64,000 nt of DNA. Origin: Chrysomallon squamiferum. Its lineage: Eukaryota > Mollusca > Gastropoda > Neomphalida > Peltospiridae. The notes beneath the pieces were generated by a model. That model saw only the letters and a program-made list of their open reading frames with translations, searched no databases and was not told where the DNA came from. Shown piece after piece: positions 1 to 10,616 of the stretch. The DNA lies in contig CM022666.1 in assembly GCA_012295275.1 (NCBI GenBank), positions 5,228,419 through 5,292,418 on the forward strand. Reading direction: 5' to 3'. The position numbers and the translations under genes were made by a program. Each line of letters begins with the position of its first letter. The first letter of the stretch is position 1.

Positions 1-179
<179 letters not shown>

Positions 180-1375
180 TGTGAACTATTGATGGTCTGT
201 ATTCAGTAAATCTGTACAGTGGATGTTCTACAAACAATGAATGTGTTCTAGGGATGTTCTATGTAAAATAAATATGTGCTGTATTCAGTGAATAAATAAT
301 TACATAATACTGATTTTCTATATAAACTGACTGACGAAAGTTAAATGATCACTTATTGGTTTATAATGAATATTACAAGTTAAGTGGGTGATCCAGTTAA
401 AAAGGATTTTCTTTATACAGTTTGTACTCATGCATTAAAATTATCACAGTAATAAATTATCAGAGTAATATATATATATATTACTTTTAAAATTTCCTGT
501 ACAATTTTTATAATGAACAATGAGTTTATAGCATTTTTTTGTTTTATCAGAATAAGAATTTTCTTTTTAGAAGCATTTCAGAATCGTAAATATTATGATT
601 ATTAATTTTATTATGTCTATCATAATTATGATTAACTTTATTACCACTATCATCTTCATCATTATTACTACTGCTATATTATTACTATATAATCATGATT
701 AATAGTACTATTCTTTCTACTACTCCTACTATTTATATCAGTGCTGCTGCTGCTACTACTACTAATTTATTAAATTTCCATCATCATCATCATTATAATT
801 AGTATTGTTTGCTGCTGTCGTTGTTGTTAAATAAAGACTACTCTATTCGAGGTCACAGTAAGGATTCAAGAAAGCTAAAGAAACACCACACAGAGGTTCA
901 CCTTTCTCATTTATTCTTACAATGACCTTGACATGCTGACTGCTTATACAGGAATGCCGGCGCCACTATTATTTTCACTACGATGTTTTTGACAATCCTA
1001 CACACCACTCTTTTCTTTATATGTTTTTCTATGGGATTAGCAGTCGATGACTTACAGCGCATTCTCGAATGTCAAAAAGTTCGTTGGGGAAAAATCTCAG
1101 CATGTGATAGTAGTATTATATCAATTAGTAAAATGTATCGAACACGTGAACAGAAGTAACTCTATACATTAGAGGCAACAATAACCACAACCACAACATC
1201 AGATTTCTTTATTTATAACAATGAAAATACATTCGTACTTTCTCGATCTGTCTATTAGTAATACAGGTGAGATAACTTTATCAACTTAATGACAGAATAT
1301 ACTTGAGATAATAATAAATATTTTTATTTTATTTAAGGTTATAAAATGTATGCAATATATGTTTATGTGTCTATG
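180..1375. repeat. Dispersed module, copy 1
   Basis: A low-copy repeat beginning with the 'ggtctgtattcagtaaatc' segment, then ATC/ATT-rich sequence, then a 'taaagactactctattcg' segment and a short ORF. The same ordered blocks recur at 28268-29463, 32106-33312 and 45220-46406, with partial copies near 18.7, 25.2, 35.3 and 48.4 kb. No transposase, terminal inverted repeat or target-site duplication is visible, so this looks like segmental duplication rather than a self-mobile element. Confidence 0.8.
983..1159 (+). CDS. Small ORF with signal-peptide-like start (58 aa)
   Basis: I do not recognise this. The 58-codon frame starts MFLTILHTTLFFICFS, a hydrophobic stretch that looks like a secretory signal, followed by MGLAVDD and a polar segment with two cysteines, and ends at TAA 1157-1159. 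The same place in the copies near 29070, 32920 and 46010 has a stop directly after the hydrophobic stretch. Copies near 20720, 27570, 31120 and 39035 have a different upstream sequence ending in a possible splice acceptor (tctgtttatag). Only this copy is open over the whole length, so it may be a chance survivor of a decaying exon. No Kozak context or promoter supports it. Confidence 0.22.
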   Translation: MFLTILHTTLFFICFSMGLAVDDLQRILECQKVRWGKISACDSSIISISKMYRTREQK

Positions 1376-1490
1376 CAGTGTCGACAGCTCCAATGAAGGA
1401 ATGAACAAAACTTTCTTGCTGTCTTCGTGCTAAAGAATAATAAGCTAAAATTATCTGTGAGTATTCAAAGCCTGAGAAACATAAAAACAA
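1376..1490 (-). pseudogene. Antisense TNF homology domain relic, copy 1
   Basis: Read on the minus strand, this aligns with the part of the intact last exon (compare 61273-61350) that encodes the central strands of the TNF homology domain, from the arginine-rich turn to the 'SYIGAV' strand. It lacks both ends of the domain and is followed by unrelated sequence. Seven copies exist in the window. Confidence 0.6.
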
Positions 1491-3341
1491 AAATCCCTTC
1501 ACTGGTAATATCGATGAATTGAGCGAACATCTGCTATAAACTTTATTTATTTATTTATTTATTTAACTATTTAATTATTTGTTTATTTGTTTCTTTATTT
1601 TTATTTGTTTATTTTACTGTATTTGTTTTATTTCATTTCATTTTTTTTTTTTTTTTTTTTTTTTTTGTTAATTAATTTATTTATTTCACTTTACTTTTTA
1701 TTTGTTTATTTTACTGTATTTGTTTTATTTCATTTCATTTTATTATTATTTTTTGTTAATTAATTTATTTATTTCACTTTACTTTTTATCACTTTTTATT
1801 TATTTTACGGTATTTTACTTTATTTCTTTATTTAACTTAAACAATTAATATTTCATATTTTTTTGTGTTTTTTTTTTAATTTTTCTATATTTTTCGTTTT
1901 ACAAAATAAAAGCATATTATTTTGAAAATGAACCCACCTAGAAAGACATGAAAAAAAAAAAAAAAGCCTATCGTGTTCATTTTGATTTTCATAAACAGTA
2001 ATAACAACAACAACAACAAATTTATTTTGTTAATAATAATGATTCATATCATAAATCCGTATATTAGATAATTCTACATGACGTAAGATCCATTTATAGC
2101 CCAGTTGAGGAATAAGTTTGAATATTTATTGCAGTCATCTGAAATGTTTGATTTGGAGAAAAAAACAAAGCCGTACAGTAATAATGGTAGCTGACTTATT
2201 CAAAAATCCTGGTACATTATCTTTCAAAGAAACCTATTAGTGTTTATAAAAGTTATTTTAAATAATATGTATGTGTGTGTGTCTGGGTATGCCCATGTGT
2301 TCAAGATATTCACTGATTTCAGTGTGGGTGTGTGTACCTAACGTTTGATTGCATCAGATATCTTATTTTTCATCTGCTTGAATTATCTGTTCACTGTTAT
2401 CTCTAGTCCATATTAGCATTTCAGTGGTGACACGATTTAAATATAAATGAAGACAAATCCGTGAAATTTTTTCTGTCACGGAATAATCAATTTTTATAAC
2501 TGAGAGACCTTGGATCTTTTTAGATATATACTTTTTGAATAGCTGGGTGTATCAGGACATTTGAAATTAGATAATGTTGATGTTCAGGATTAAATTTTTA
2601 TAATTTGTTTAGGGTCAGACATACTGTTGAATAGTGACTAGTTAATAGTCAGATGTTACGTTTTCCTTTCTTTATTTCTATTCATTGATATATATCATTG
2701 ATGAAACTTTGATATTTGTTGTTATTTTTTAATGTTTTTTTTTTCCATGAAATAATATTTTGAATAATGTCATACAACAGTTAAGTGCGAATATTAACTA
2801 AATATAGGTAATAGTATGTATTGTGTATAAATTTTTTTGACTTTGTAGATGTACCACAATTCACGTTTACCTAAATTAATTATTTTTACACAAAATTGAA
2901 TAAGTTCTTTACATATTAACATTTTTTTATGGTACTAAACTTCCACTTTGCCACGTTTCATTGACTAAACTGCGCATGTCAGTGTCTGTTCTAGACCAGA
3001 ATAGCACCCTATTTGTTTGACTTAACTCTTTTTAATAGACTGACCATGTATAAAATAACTTTTTACATCAGATAAGAGTTTACCCTCATTCTTTTACACA
3101 TATGTTAATCATGACTAGAATTCCACTCACATTATAGTACTATTATATATAGGTCAGTGTGACTTACAGAACACGTGAACAGAAGTCACGCTGTAGTTCA
3201 GGGGTACGCGAGGAATTTAGTCCAGTCTGTCAACTGAAAACTTCGACACCAGTTATTACATTAACTTTCTTTTTTCTTTAAATCTCCAGATCAAAGCAAC
3301 CTTGCTTCCTAGCATCCCTTTTTGATGCTCAGTATAGAAAT

Positions 3342-3348
<7 letters not shown>
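1491..3348. other. AT-rich intergenic sequence with decayed module blocks
   Basis: T-rich TTTA/ATTT runs (1540-1880) and a block around 2040-2270 are shared with 6700-7380 and 46540-47190. Blocks at 2811-2930 and 3115-3260 match 47970-48240. The part between is single copy or too decayed to place. I see no gene. Confidence 0.7.

Positions 3349-3418
<70 letters not shown>
3349..3418. repeat. (GA)n microsatellite
   Basis: A pure GA array of about 70 bp. Its left flank matches the left flank of the array at 48301, but the right flanks of the two arrays differ. Confidence 0.97.
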
Positions 3419-3419
<1 letters not shown>

Positions 3420-3423
<4 letters not shown>

Positions 3424-3937
3424 TGTGTGTTTTTCTTTTTAGAAGCATTCCAGAATCATAAATATTATGGTTATTAATTTTATTTTAACTATTATCATCA
3501 TCATCATTATTAATTTGAAATAGTGTGTACCTGAACTCTGAACGTTAATATTAATAATAACAAGAACTACAACGGTAACAACCAGCAATAAATGCACGTA
3601 GTTTATTTATGAACATTATGCAACTTTTAAATATTAATTTTGTAAGGCATGTCATCCTCTCGATAAAATTTTATTTTCTCATAGCCAATCAAAATGTGAT
3701 TTGAAGGACAACGCGTCATCGGAAAAAAACCAGTTTATGGGAAACTTAATTTTCTGTTTGTTTTCAATTCAATATTATTATCTTCTAAAGTGCAGCTGTC
3801 TCTAACACATAATATAAATATCATTTCATTAACGAAAAGGAAGTAAAAGGCAATATATATTTCTGAAAGATCTGTCATTATTTTCCTATAGTCTTATTGT
3901 AACTGTTTGAAAAAAGATCCTGTTGTTTGTGTCGTAT

Positions 3938-3995
<58 letters not shown>

Positions 3996-4130
3996 TTTAT
4001 TTCTTTTACTACGGTTTTTAGATATCATTACTGTTGTTGTGAACACATTAATATAGTTACTTTTACCATTTTACACAATTATCAGAATCAACATATCATC
4101 ATCGTAATTACTAATTGTACTACTACTACT
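3420..4130. other. CCAAT-bearing module copy and TC tract
   Basis: Positions 3655-3860 hold a repeated block with a CCAAT-like core (gccaatcaaaatgtgattt) and 'cgcgtcatcgg'. Similar blocks occur at 26330, 27720, 31600, 44925 and 49715. A (TC)n tract lies at 3943-3993. No coding sequence is evident. Confidence 0.65.
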
Positions 4131-4217
4131 ATTATTATTATATATATATATTATTATTAATATAATATTAATATTAATATTATTATTATTAATATAATTA
4201 TTATTATTATTAATATA

Positions 4218-4258
<41 letters not shown>

Positions 4259-4277
4259 TTAATGTTATAATAACTAC

Positions 4278-4919
4278 CTGGATTAACTAAAACACAGATT
4301 ATCGCTCCTAATCCAGCAGCCAACGCGTTGGTACAGTTGATGAAGATGAAAGCAGTGAGGCTGATTTTACCGTTAGACTTTGGTTCTAGCGATGAAGTCC
4401 CTTAAACGTATAAAATATATTCTTTAATTACTGAGCTAATTAGTAAGAGACATAGAGAGAACCAGTTAAACAGTATGTATGTATATTTGTGTTTATATTA
4501 CGAGAGATGGTACCTGTGTACGTGTTTTTGTATAAGTTTAATTCAAATCTGCACTGTCCCTCTCTCTCGCGTTCTTTCTGTCTCTCTCTCTCTCTCTGTC
4601 AATCTCTCTCTCTCTTTCTGTCTCTCTCTCTCTCTGTCTCTCTTTCTCTCCCTCTGTCAGTCTCTCTCTGTCAATCTCTCTCTCTTTCTGTCTCTCTGTC
4701 TCTCTTTCTCTCTCTCTGTCTCTCTTTCTCTCTGTCAATCTCTCTCTCGCTCGCTTTTTCTCTCTCAGTCTGCCTCTCTCTGTCTCTGTCTGTCTCTCTC
4801 TCTGTCTGTCTCTGAGTCTCTCTCTGTTTACTCAATGCAATCACCTGATATCAGACTGAATATGACAAGAGGAAGAACCATCAAGCGAAGAACTCTCAGA
4901 AACAATTCTCCTGGCATTC
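4278..4919 (-). pseudogene. SLC1-type amino-acid transporter, two-exon fragment
   Basis: Two minus-strand exons fit the SLC1 family (sodium-coupled glutamate/neutral amino-acid transporters). The first, 4919-4845, follows 'ttttaacag' and encodes MPGELFLRVLRLMVLPLVIF, the conserved second-helix signature, then ends LISG. The second, 4400-4278, follows 'cgtttaag' and encodes a TSSLEP linker, the polar SNGKISL motif and a hydrophobic helix ending LVNPG, with a gtagtt donor. Both junctions are phase 1 and rejoin exactly at Gly, reproducing the family order. About 65 codons are present against more than 450 in a complete transporter. I see no upstream or downstream exons in the window, and TNF relics flank it. 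It is therefore probably an orphan duplicated fragment, although a gene with very long introns leaving the window on the left cannot be excluded. Confidence 0.7.
4557..4830. repeat. Degenerate CT-rich microsatellite in SLC1 intron
   Basis: An imperfect CT array with interspersed GT and CAAT variants. It lies inside the intron between the two SLC1-like exons. The Ser/Leu-rich frames across it are repeat translations. Confidence 0.95.
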
Positions 4920-5004
4920 CTGTTAAAATAAAAAATAAAAATATCGTATTTCATTTCATTAGATATTAACAGGCACATACACAGCATGCAGGCATACATA
5001 CATT

Positions 5005-5007
<3 letters not shown>

Positions 5008-5076
<69 letters not shown>
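5008..5076. repeat. (AC)n microsatellite
   Basis: A pure AC array followed by a short CT run. It sits between the SLC1-like fragment and a TNF exon 2 relic. Confidence 0.97.
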
Positions 5077-5080
<4 letters not shown>

Positions 5081-5089
5081 CTCTCTCTG

Positions 5090-5546
5090 TGTATGTGTGT
5101 GTGTTATTTCTTGGTTTTATTTATTATTTTACATTTATTTTTTGAAAGAATGTTATTTATGTGTACGCTTTTTTATCTTGGTATTATTGTTTGACACAGA
5201 CTGTCTAGTAAAATGAAATCAGATAGTTCAGTTATTGTCATTTCTCTTATGGTACTAAATTTGATACTCATCAGTCTCACTAAAATATTAAATGCAAAAA
5301 AAAAAAAAAAAAGTTTAATGTACAATTGGTTAAATTCGATATAAAATTTTAAAAAGTTGAGTTCATTACGAATTAAATTGAGAAAGAAGATCCATATAAT
5401 AATATAATATTATGAAAAGGAGAAATGTATTGGGCTCTAAAATATATATATCAATTTATAATTAATTTAATATGGACGAAATTAAAATGGTTATTAATAT
5501 TCTTTTCAGAAACTGTTTGAAAATCATACAAAAGCAGAGAAAAGTG
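5090..5546 (+). pseudogene. TNF-ligand relic (exon 2 start and exon 3)
   Basis: A start codon at 5213 opens MKSDSSVIVISLMVLNLILI, a clear copy of the TNF signal-anchor helix. The frame then loses the cysteine-rich segment and runs into a poly-A stretch. Exon 3 is kept at exactly 37 nt (5510-5546) after a tcttttcag acceptor, but its donor has changed from gtaagt to gcaagt. The intron beyond is interrupted by a MITE at 5691, and exons 4-6 are missing. Confidence 0.75.
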
Positions 5547-5690
5547 GCAAGTTAGCACAGACATATACAAAAGCAAATCATAAACTTACACACACAGACA
5601 CACAAACACACAAAAAGACACTCACACAAAAACACATAGCCACTCATATTTATGTATGCACAAACTTTTTCATAATTAAGTATTTGTATG

Positions 5691-5912
5691 AAGGGCCGGA
5701 TTTCCCATACAGGCTTTCTAGACTCGTGCCTAGGACGGCAGTTTATGTTACATAAATTAGAATTTCACATTTGATTTATTAATAATTCATTATGTAAATG
5801 TAAAGCCATGTTTTTGCTTTCAACTAGATCATAAGTTATAACCCATTCATATTATATAAACTAAGTGGGAAGGGTGAGGGGGACTTGAGCCTTGAGGAGG
5901 GGGCGAACCCTG
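5691..5912. mobile_element. hAT-like MITE, 222 bp
   Basis: The element is flanked by an 8-bp direct duplication, tttgtatg, at 5683-5690 and 5913-5920. The orthologous uninterrupted sequence is visible in TNF-A intron 3 near 10200, which gives the empty site directly. The left end reads aagggccgga and the right end, reverse-complemented, cagggttcgc, a short imperfect terminal inverted repeat. An 8-bp duplication and CAGGG-type ends are typical of the hAT superfamily. It has no coding capacity. Confidence 0.8.
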
Positions 5913-5920
5913 TTTGTATG

Positions 5921-7735
5921 TGTGTACGAGTCTCTGCGTGTATATAACAGTATGTGTGCGCGTATGTGTGTGTGTAACAGTATGTGACTTATTTGTATTG
6001 TTTTGTATTTTTTGTTTATTATTGTTAATTATTTTTTTATTTTGTTGTGGGTTTTTTTATGTGTTTTGGTTTCCATCTGAACTCTGCACTGAATAAGGTC
6101 ATGCAGTAGTTAACTGCGAGTTCTAACTCAGTATCTGTAACAGTATGAACGCGTGTGTAAAATGACTTTGTAGATGTTCCACAACGCACGTTTACCTAAC
6201 TTAATTTTGTTTTTACGCAGTAAGTTGAATAACCTTACCTATTAGGATTTCCCACCCGTTTACTTCCATTTGAGCGCGTCATTGAACTGCGCATGTCAGT
6301 GTCTGGTGTAGGTCACAGCATAAAATCACGACAAAACCACCCAAATAGTATCATATTTCGCGTGCTCTAAGTCTTGTTAATATGAGTACGCACGGACTCA
6401 TGAAAACTAAACTTACATCAGATAACAGTTCCTTCTCTACTGGTACACAGACCTTGACACACTAATTGCTTACTGGAAATCCCGGCACGTGATAGTACTA
6501 TTATATATCGGTCTTACCGAACACCTGAACAGAAGTAACGCTGTAGTCCAGGGCTCGGCGAGGACTTTAGTCCAGCTGTCAACTGAACACTTTAAGACCA
6601 AAGATTATTATGCATTGAAATGATCAGAGTAATAAATGTTTATATATGCTTTACATTTAAAATTATATAATCTGTAAAAAAGAAAACATCGTTAAAGCGG
6701 AATATTTTGTTTTCATTATATATTTATAAGGTGAATAAGTTTATCGATGAACTGAGCGAACATCTGCTATAAACTTTATTTATTTATTTATTGATTTATT
6801 TATTGAGTTATTTAATTATTTAATTATTTGTTTGTTTTTTACTTTTATTTGTCTATTTTACTGTGTTTTATTTCATTTCATTTTATTTATTTTCTCTTAA
6901 TTAATTAATTTATTTCACTTTACTTTTCATAACTTTTTATTTATTTTACGGTATTTTATTTTACTTATTTACTTATTTATTTATTTAACTAAACGGTTAA
7001 AATTTCATAATTCTTTGTGTTTTAAACCGAATGTTAATTTTTCTTTATTTTTCGTTTTGTAAAATAAAAGATGTTGCCTCGCTAATGAAAAATAAGAAAA
7101 TAAAAAGGTATCGGTGTTCAATTTTATTTTCACCAACACTAACAACAACAACAACAACAAATTTATTTGTCTATAATAATAATAATGTATTCAAACTTTG
7201 TCAATCCGTCTATTAGTAATTCGGTGACATAACATCTATTTATAGCCCAATTCCCGAATAAAACGTGGATTTATTAAACATCTGAAATCTTCTTCGAAGG
7301 AAAAAACAAGTCAACAACATAGTGTTAATATGCTGTTATTCAAAATGCTGGCAACTGTTCAAAGAATGCTATATTACAGTGTCAAAAATATTTTAAATAA
7401 TATTGATGTGTGTGTGTATGTGAATTTAACAAATTTAATTGAAGAAAATGTATAATCTCTATTTATACCTAATTAGCAACTAACTAGCAACAACAACAGC
7501 AATAATAAGAAATAAACGAATAAATAAATAAATAATAATAATAATAGTAATAATAATAACAACAACAACAATAATAATTAATTATAATAACGGTTATTAT
7601 GATGGTTTTAAGAGTAAGGTGGTGAATCTAAGCTGCTCAACTTCAACAGAATAGAGTTGAGATAATAATAAACATTTTTATTTAATTTAACATTGTTTAA
7701 ATTGATAAAATGTAATGTATGTGTATGTGTATATA
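5921..7735. other. Dispersed-repeat mosaic without a gene
   Basis: Blocks at 5960-6600 match 23700-24290 ('gaactgcgcatgtcagtgtctg' region), and 6730-7380 matches 1520-2270 and 46540-47180. ATT/ACA-rich runs lie at 7490-7590. No supported coding sequence. Confidence 0.7.
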
Positions 7736-7877
7736 CAGTGTCACTGACTTTCAGGTAGTCAGTAGCTCTAATGTAGGAAGCAACAAAACTTTCTTTGTAT
7801 CTTCGTACTAAAGAATAATATGCTAAAATTATCTGTGAGTATTCAAAGCCTGAGAAACATGAAAGAAATCCCTTCAC
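7736..7877 (-). pseudogene. Antisense TNF homology domain relic, copy 2 (best kept)
   Basis: The minus strand reads FEYSQIILAYYSLVRRYKES, then a segment matching intact 'FVTSYIGAVYHLKANDTV' (here FVASYIRATDYLKVSDTV). This is the clearest evidence that the whole antisense relic family comes from a TNF last exon. The fragment starts and ends inside the domain and has no splice acceptor or terminal 'FGLYML' strand. Confidence 0.75.
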
Positions 7878-8239
7878 TGGTAATATCTATTAAACAAAAG
7901 TATGAACACATGCAAAATCTAATAAGAAATCATGAGGAATTGTTCCACAGTTCTTAACTAACCAACAAAAACAACAAATGTACTTTTATGAAAAAGTGGC
8001 TCATGTTATTTGTCAACGTGTACCCGACCTTGCAGCTTGATTTGATAAAAAAAAATTCCACTGTGTGATACACAGACTACATCTTTTCCTTTTGTTGTTT
8101 ATGGCTTAGTTGACAAAGGAATAGAATCTACGCTGTACTCTTTATTTAACAATAACGACAAAAGCAATCGTAATAATAATAACGTAACAACAACAACAAC
8201 AACTACTGTTAGTAATACGCTTGACTGATATCTACATAC

Positions 8240-8414
8240 AGCTCGGGTGGAAAGCCCAGTTCCCGAAGAAAATTATTTTTCTCTGAAAGGAGGTAGACGA
8301 CGTCATACGACCTTTTCAAAGTAGCGGGTATAAAAATCAACGAAGCCTGTCATAGAGCGTTTCTGTCGTAGACGTGCTTCACTCCATTGTGAACACAGAG
8401 GCAGCCTAATTTAG
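8240..8414 (+). promoter_or_regulatory. TNF-A promoter and 5' non-coding exon 1
   Basis: A TATA box (tataaaaa) lies at 8329-8336. About 30 bp downstream a non-coding exon begins (start estimated near 8360) and runs to 8414, where 'aatttag' meets a consensus gtaagt donor. The block matches the TNF-B upstream region (51705-51945), including the 'gtcgtagacgtgcttcac' segment. Decayed traces lie at 58600-58663. Confidence 0.65.
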
Positions 8415-8951
8415 GTAAGTACATGTTTTACTTATTTCATAGGTTATATATATTTATATAAAATTATAATTTCACTTATTTCATAGGTTATATATATTTA
8501 TATAAAATAATAAATTCACTTTGCTGTTTAGGATTTTTCCACGCCCAAATTTCACTTGTTTAATATTAAATGATATTACATCAACTTGAAAAAACAAAAC
8601 ATCGCGGTAAGGTGGATAAGTATCTAGCACATGCGTTGGCAGGTAAGAATAATAACAGCCACAGAAAATACAGCACTCATTTATTTGTCTGGTATCTCGA
8701 AAATGTGCAAAATACACGTGCAAGTCGTGCCACTGGCAGTTTCATGTAGCAGGTCTGTGGTTATAAAGCAGGAAAACTGAGACATCATATTCACGTTGCG
8801 ATCTATAAACAATAACGTTCACTGTAGTTTGAATTTCTGTCATTGAGAGGAAACCAGCCCTGGACGTGATCTTTCGAGGATGATACAATATGACATACTG
8901 GATTTCAGTGGTTTACAAGGCATTCACTGAAAACTGATAAATGAAGCCTGG

Positions 8952-8955
8952 CATT

Positions 8956-9050
<95 letters not shown>
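8952..9050. repeat. ATTT/ATT microsatellite in TNF-A intron 1
   Basis: An (ATTT)n run passes directly into (ATT)n. The equivalent intron positions of TNF-D (59325) and TNF-C (63450) also carry ATT-type arrays, of different lengths. Confidence 0.95.
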
Positions 9051-9416
9051 TTTGTTGTTTTTTGACCTCACACAGGAACATTATCGATGTAATTATATCT
9101 TGGTATTATTTATTTTAATTTATTTTTTCTTTGAAAGAATGTTATATAGAACTATATGTACGTGTGTGTACTGTGTGTGAATTTGTCTTGGTAATAGTTA
9201 TTATTTTATTTATTTATTTAACCATTCTTAAAAAGGTTTTTATTTACACAAGTTAATTTTTGTTTGTTTGTTTGTTTGCTGGAATAATGTTATATATAAG
9301 TGTATATAGTGTATGTGCGTATTTATCTTGATATTATTTATTACTACTAACAATTTTTTTTTTTTTGGTCATGTTTTACAGATTACTTCTAAAGGAAATA
9401 AAAGTTGTTACACAAA

Positions 9417-9729
9417 ATGGTACCAATTCGTCCAGTCCTTGTCATTTCTCTTATGGTACTAAACTTGATACTCATCAGTGTCATTGTATCTGTAACATTA
9501 AACGAGTTTCTGAACAGACAAACCGACTTGTTGTTTGACAAGGAACTGTGTGTGAAAATCTCGTGCAAACCAAGAGAAAACTGTTGTGATGACAAATCTA
9601 CGACCAGAACCAGGAACAATACCACGTATTGCTGTTACAGAGATGGAGAAAAAGTGATCAGTAAAATTATGAAACTGGTAAATTGTCCTTTAATTTATTT
9701 TAAAAATCCATGAATACATTAAATACAAA

Positions 9730-9773
<44 letters not shown>

Positions 9774-10547
9774 ATATATAAAATAAAATGTTTGTATGTA
9801 ATTAAGATATAAGTAAGTTCTGTACAAAAATATAAAAAATTTAAGTTCATTATACAAAAAAAAAGAAAAATAGGAAAAAGATAAAAAGAAAATAGTGTTA
9901 TGTAGATATGAAATTAAGATACAGGTAAATTCTGTATAAAGATATTGAAAAGTTAAATTCATCCATTATAAATGAAATTTAAAAACAGAAGATTTATATA
10001 CGTTTAATAATATTCGAATTATGAAAAGGCGATATTGATTGTCTTGAAAAATATTTATAAATTTAAAAGTGATTATTGTGGATGAGCTTCAAACTGGTTA
10101 TTAATATTCTTTTTAGAAACTGAATGAAAGTGAAACAAAAGCTGAGAAACGTGGTAAGTTAACACAGACACATATTTAAATATCTACAAACGTTTTTATA
10201 ATTATGTATTTGTATGTGTGTATGTGTGTATATGTGTGTGCATGTTTCAGAAAAACAATTTAAGCAGATCAGAGATGTCGCTGATCTTCTGAATTTAGGT
10301 AATATAAATATGTGTAAGAGTATATGTACATATGTATCTATGTATTTATACATGTATCAATGTATATATATGTGTGTGTTTATGAGTGTCTGTATATATA
10401 TATTTCAGAACAAGACCTTAAGCAGATCAAGGAGTGGACTTACAATCTGAATAATAAAAACAATGTGAAGACATCGACTCATCTACAAATGGAAGTGAAT
10501 GCAACTTATGACAAAAGTAAGAAACGAAATAGTAGTAGCAATAATAA

Positions 10548-10616
<69 letters not shown>

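Noticed and set aside
4071-4259. Poly-Asn frame, and Thr/Asn/Asp-rich frames at 13978-14289, 18907-19362 and 35596-35994
   Set aside because: Low-complexity ATT/ATC runs, open because the repeat lacks stops in that frame; not conserved in length among module copies.
4475-4969. Ser/Leu-rich frames over CT-rich sequence (also 16349-16798 minus and 44345-44554 minus)
   Set aside because: Microsatellite translations. The real coding signal at 4845-4919 is on the minus strand in another frame.
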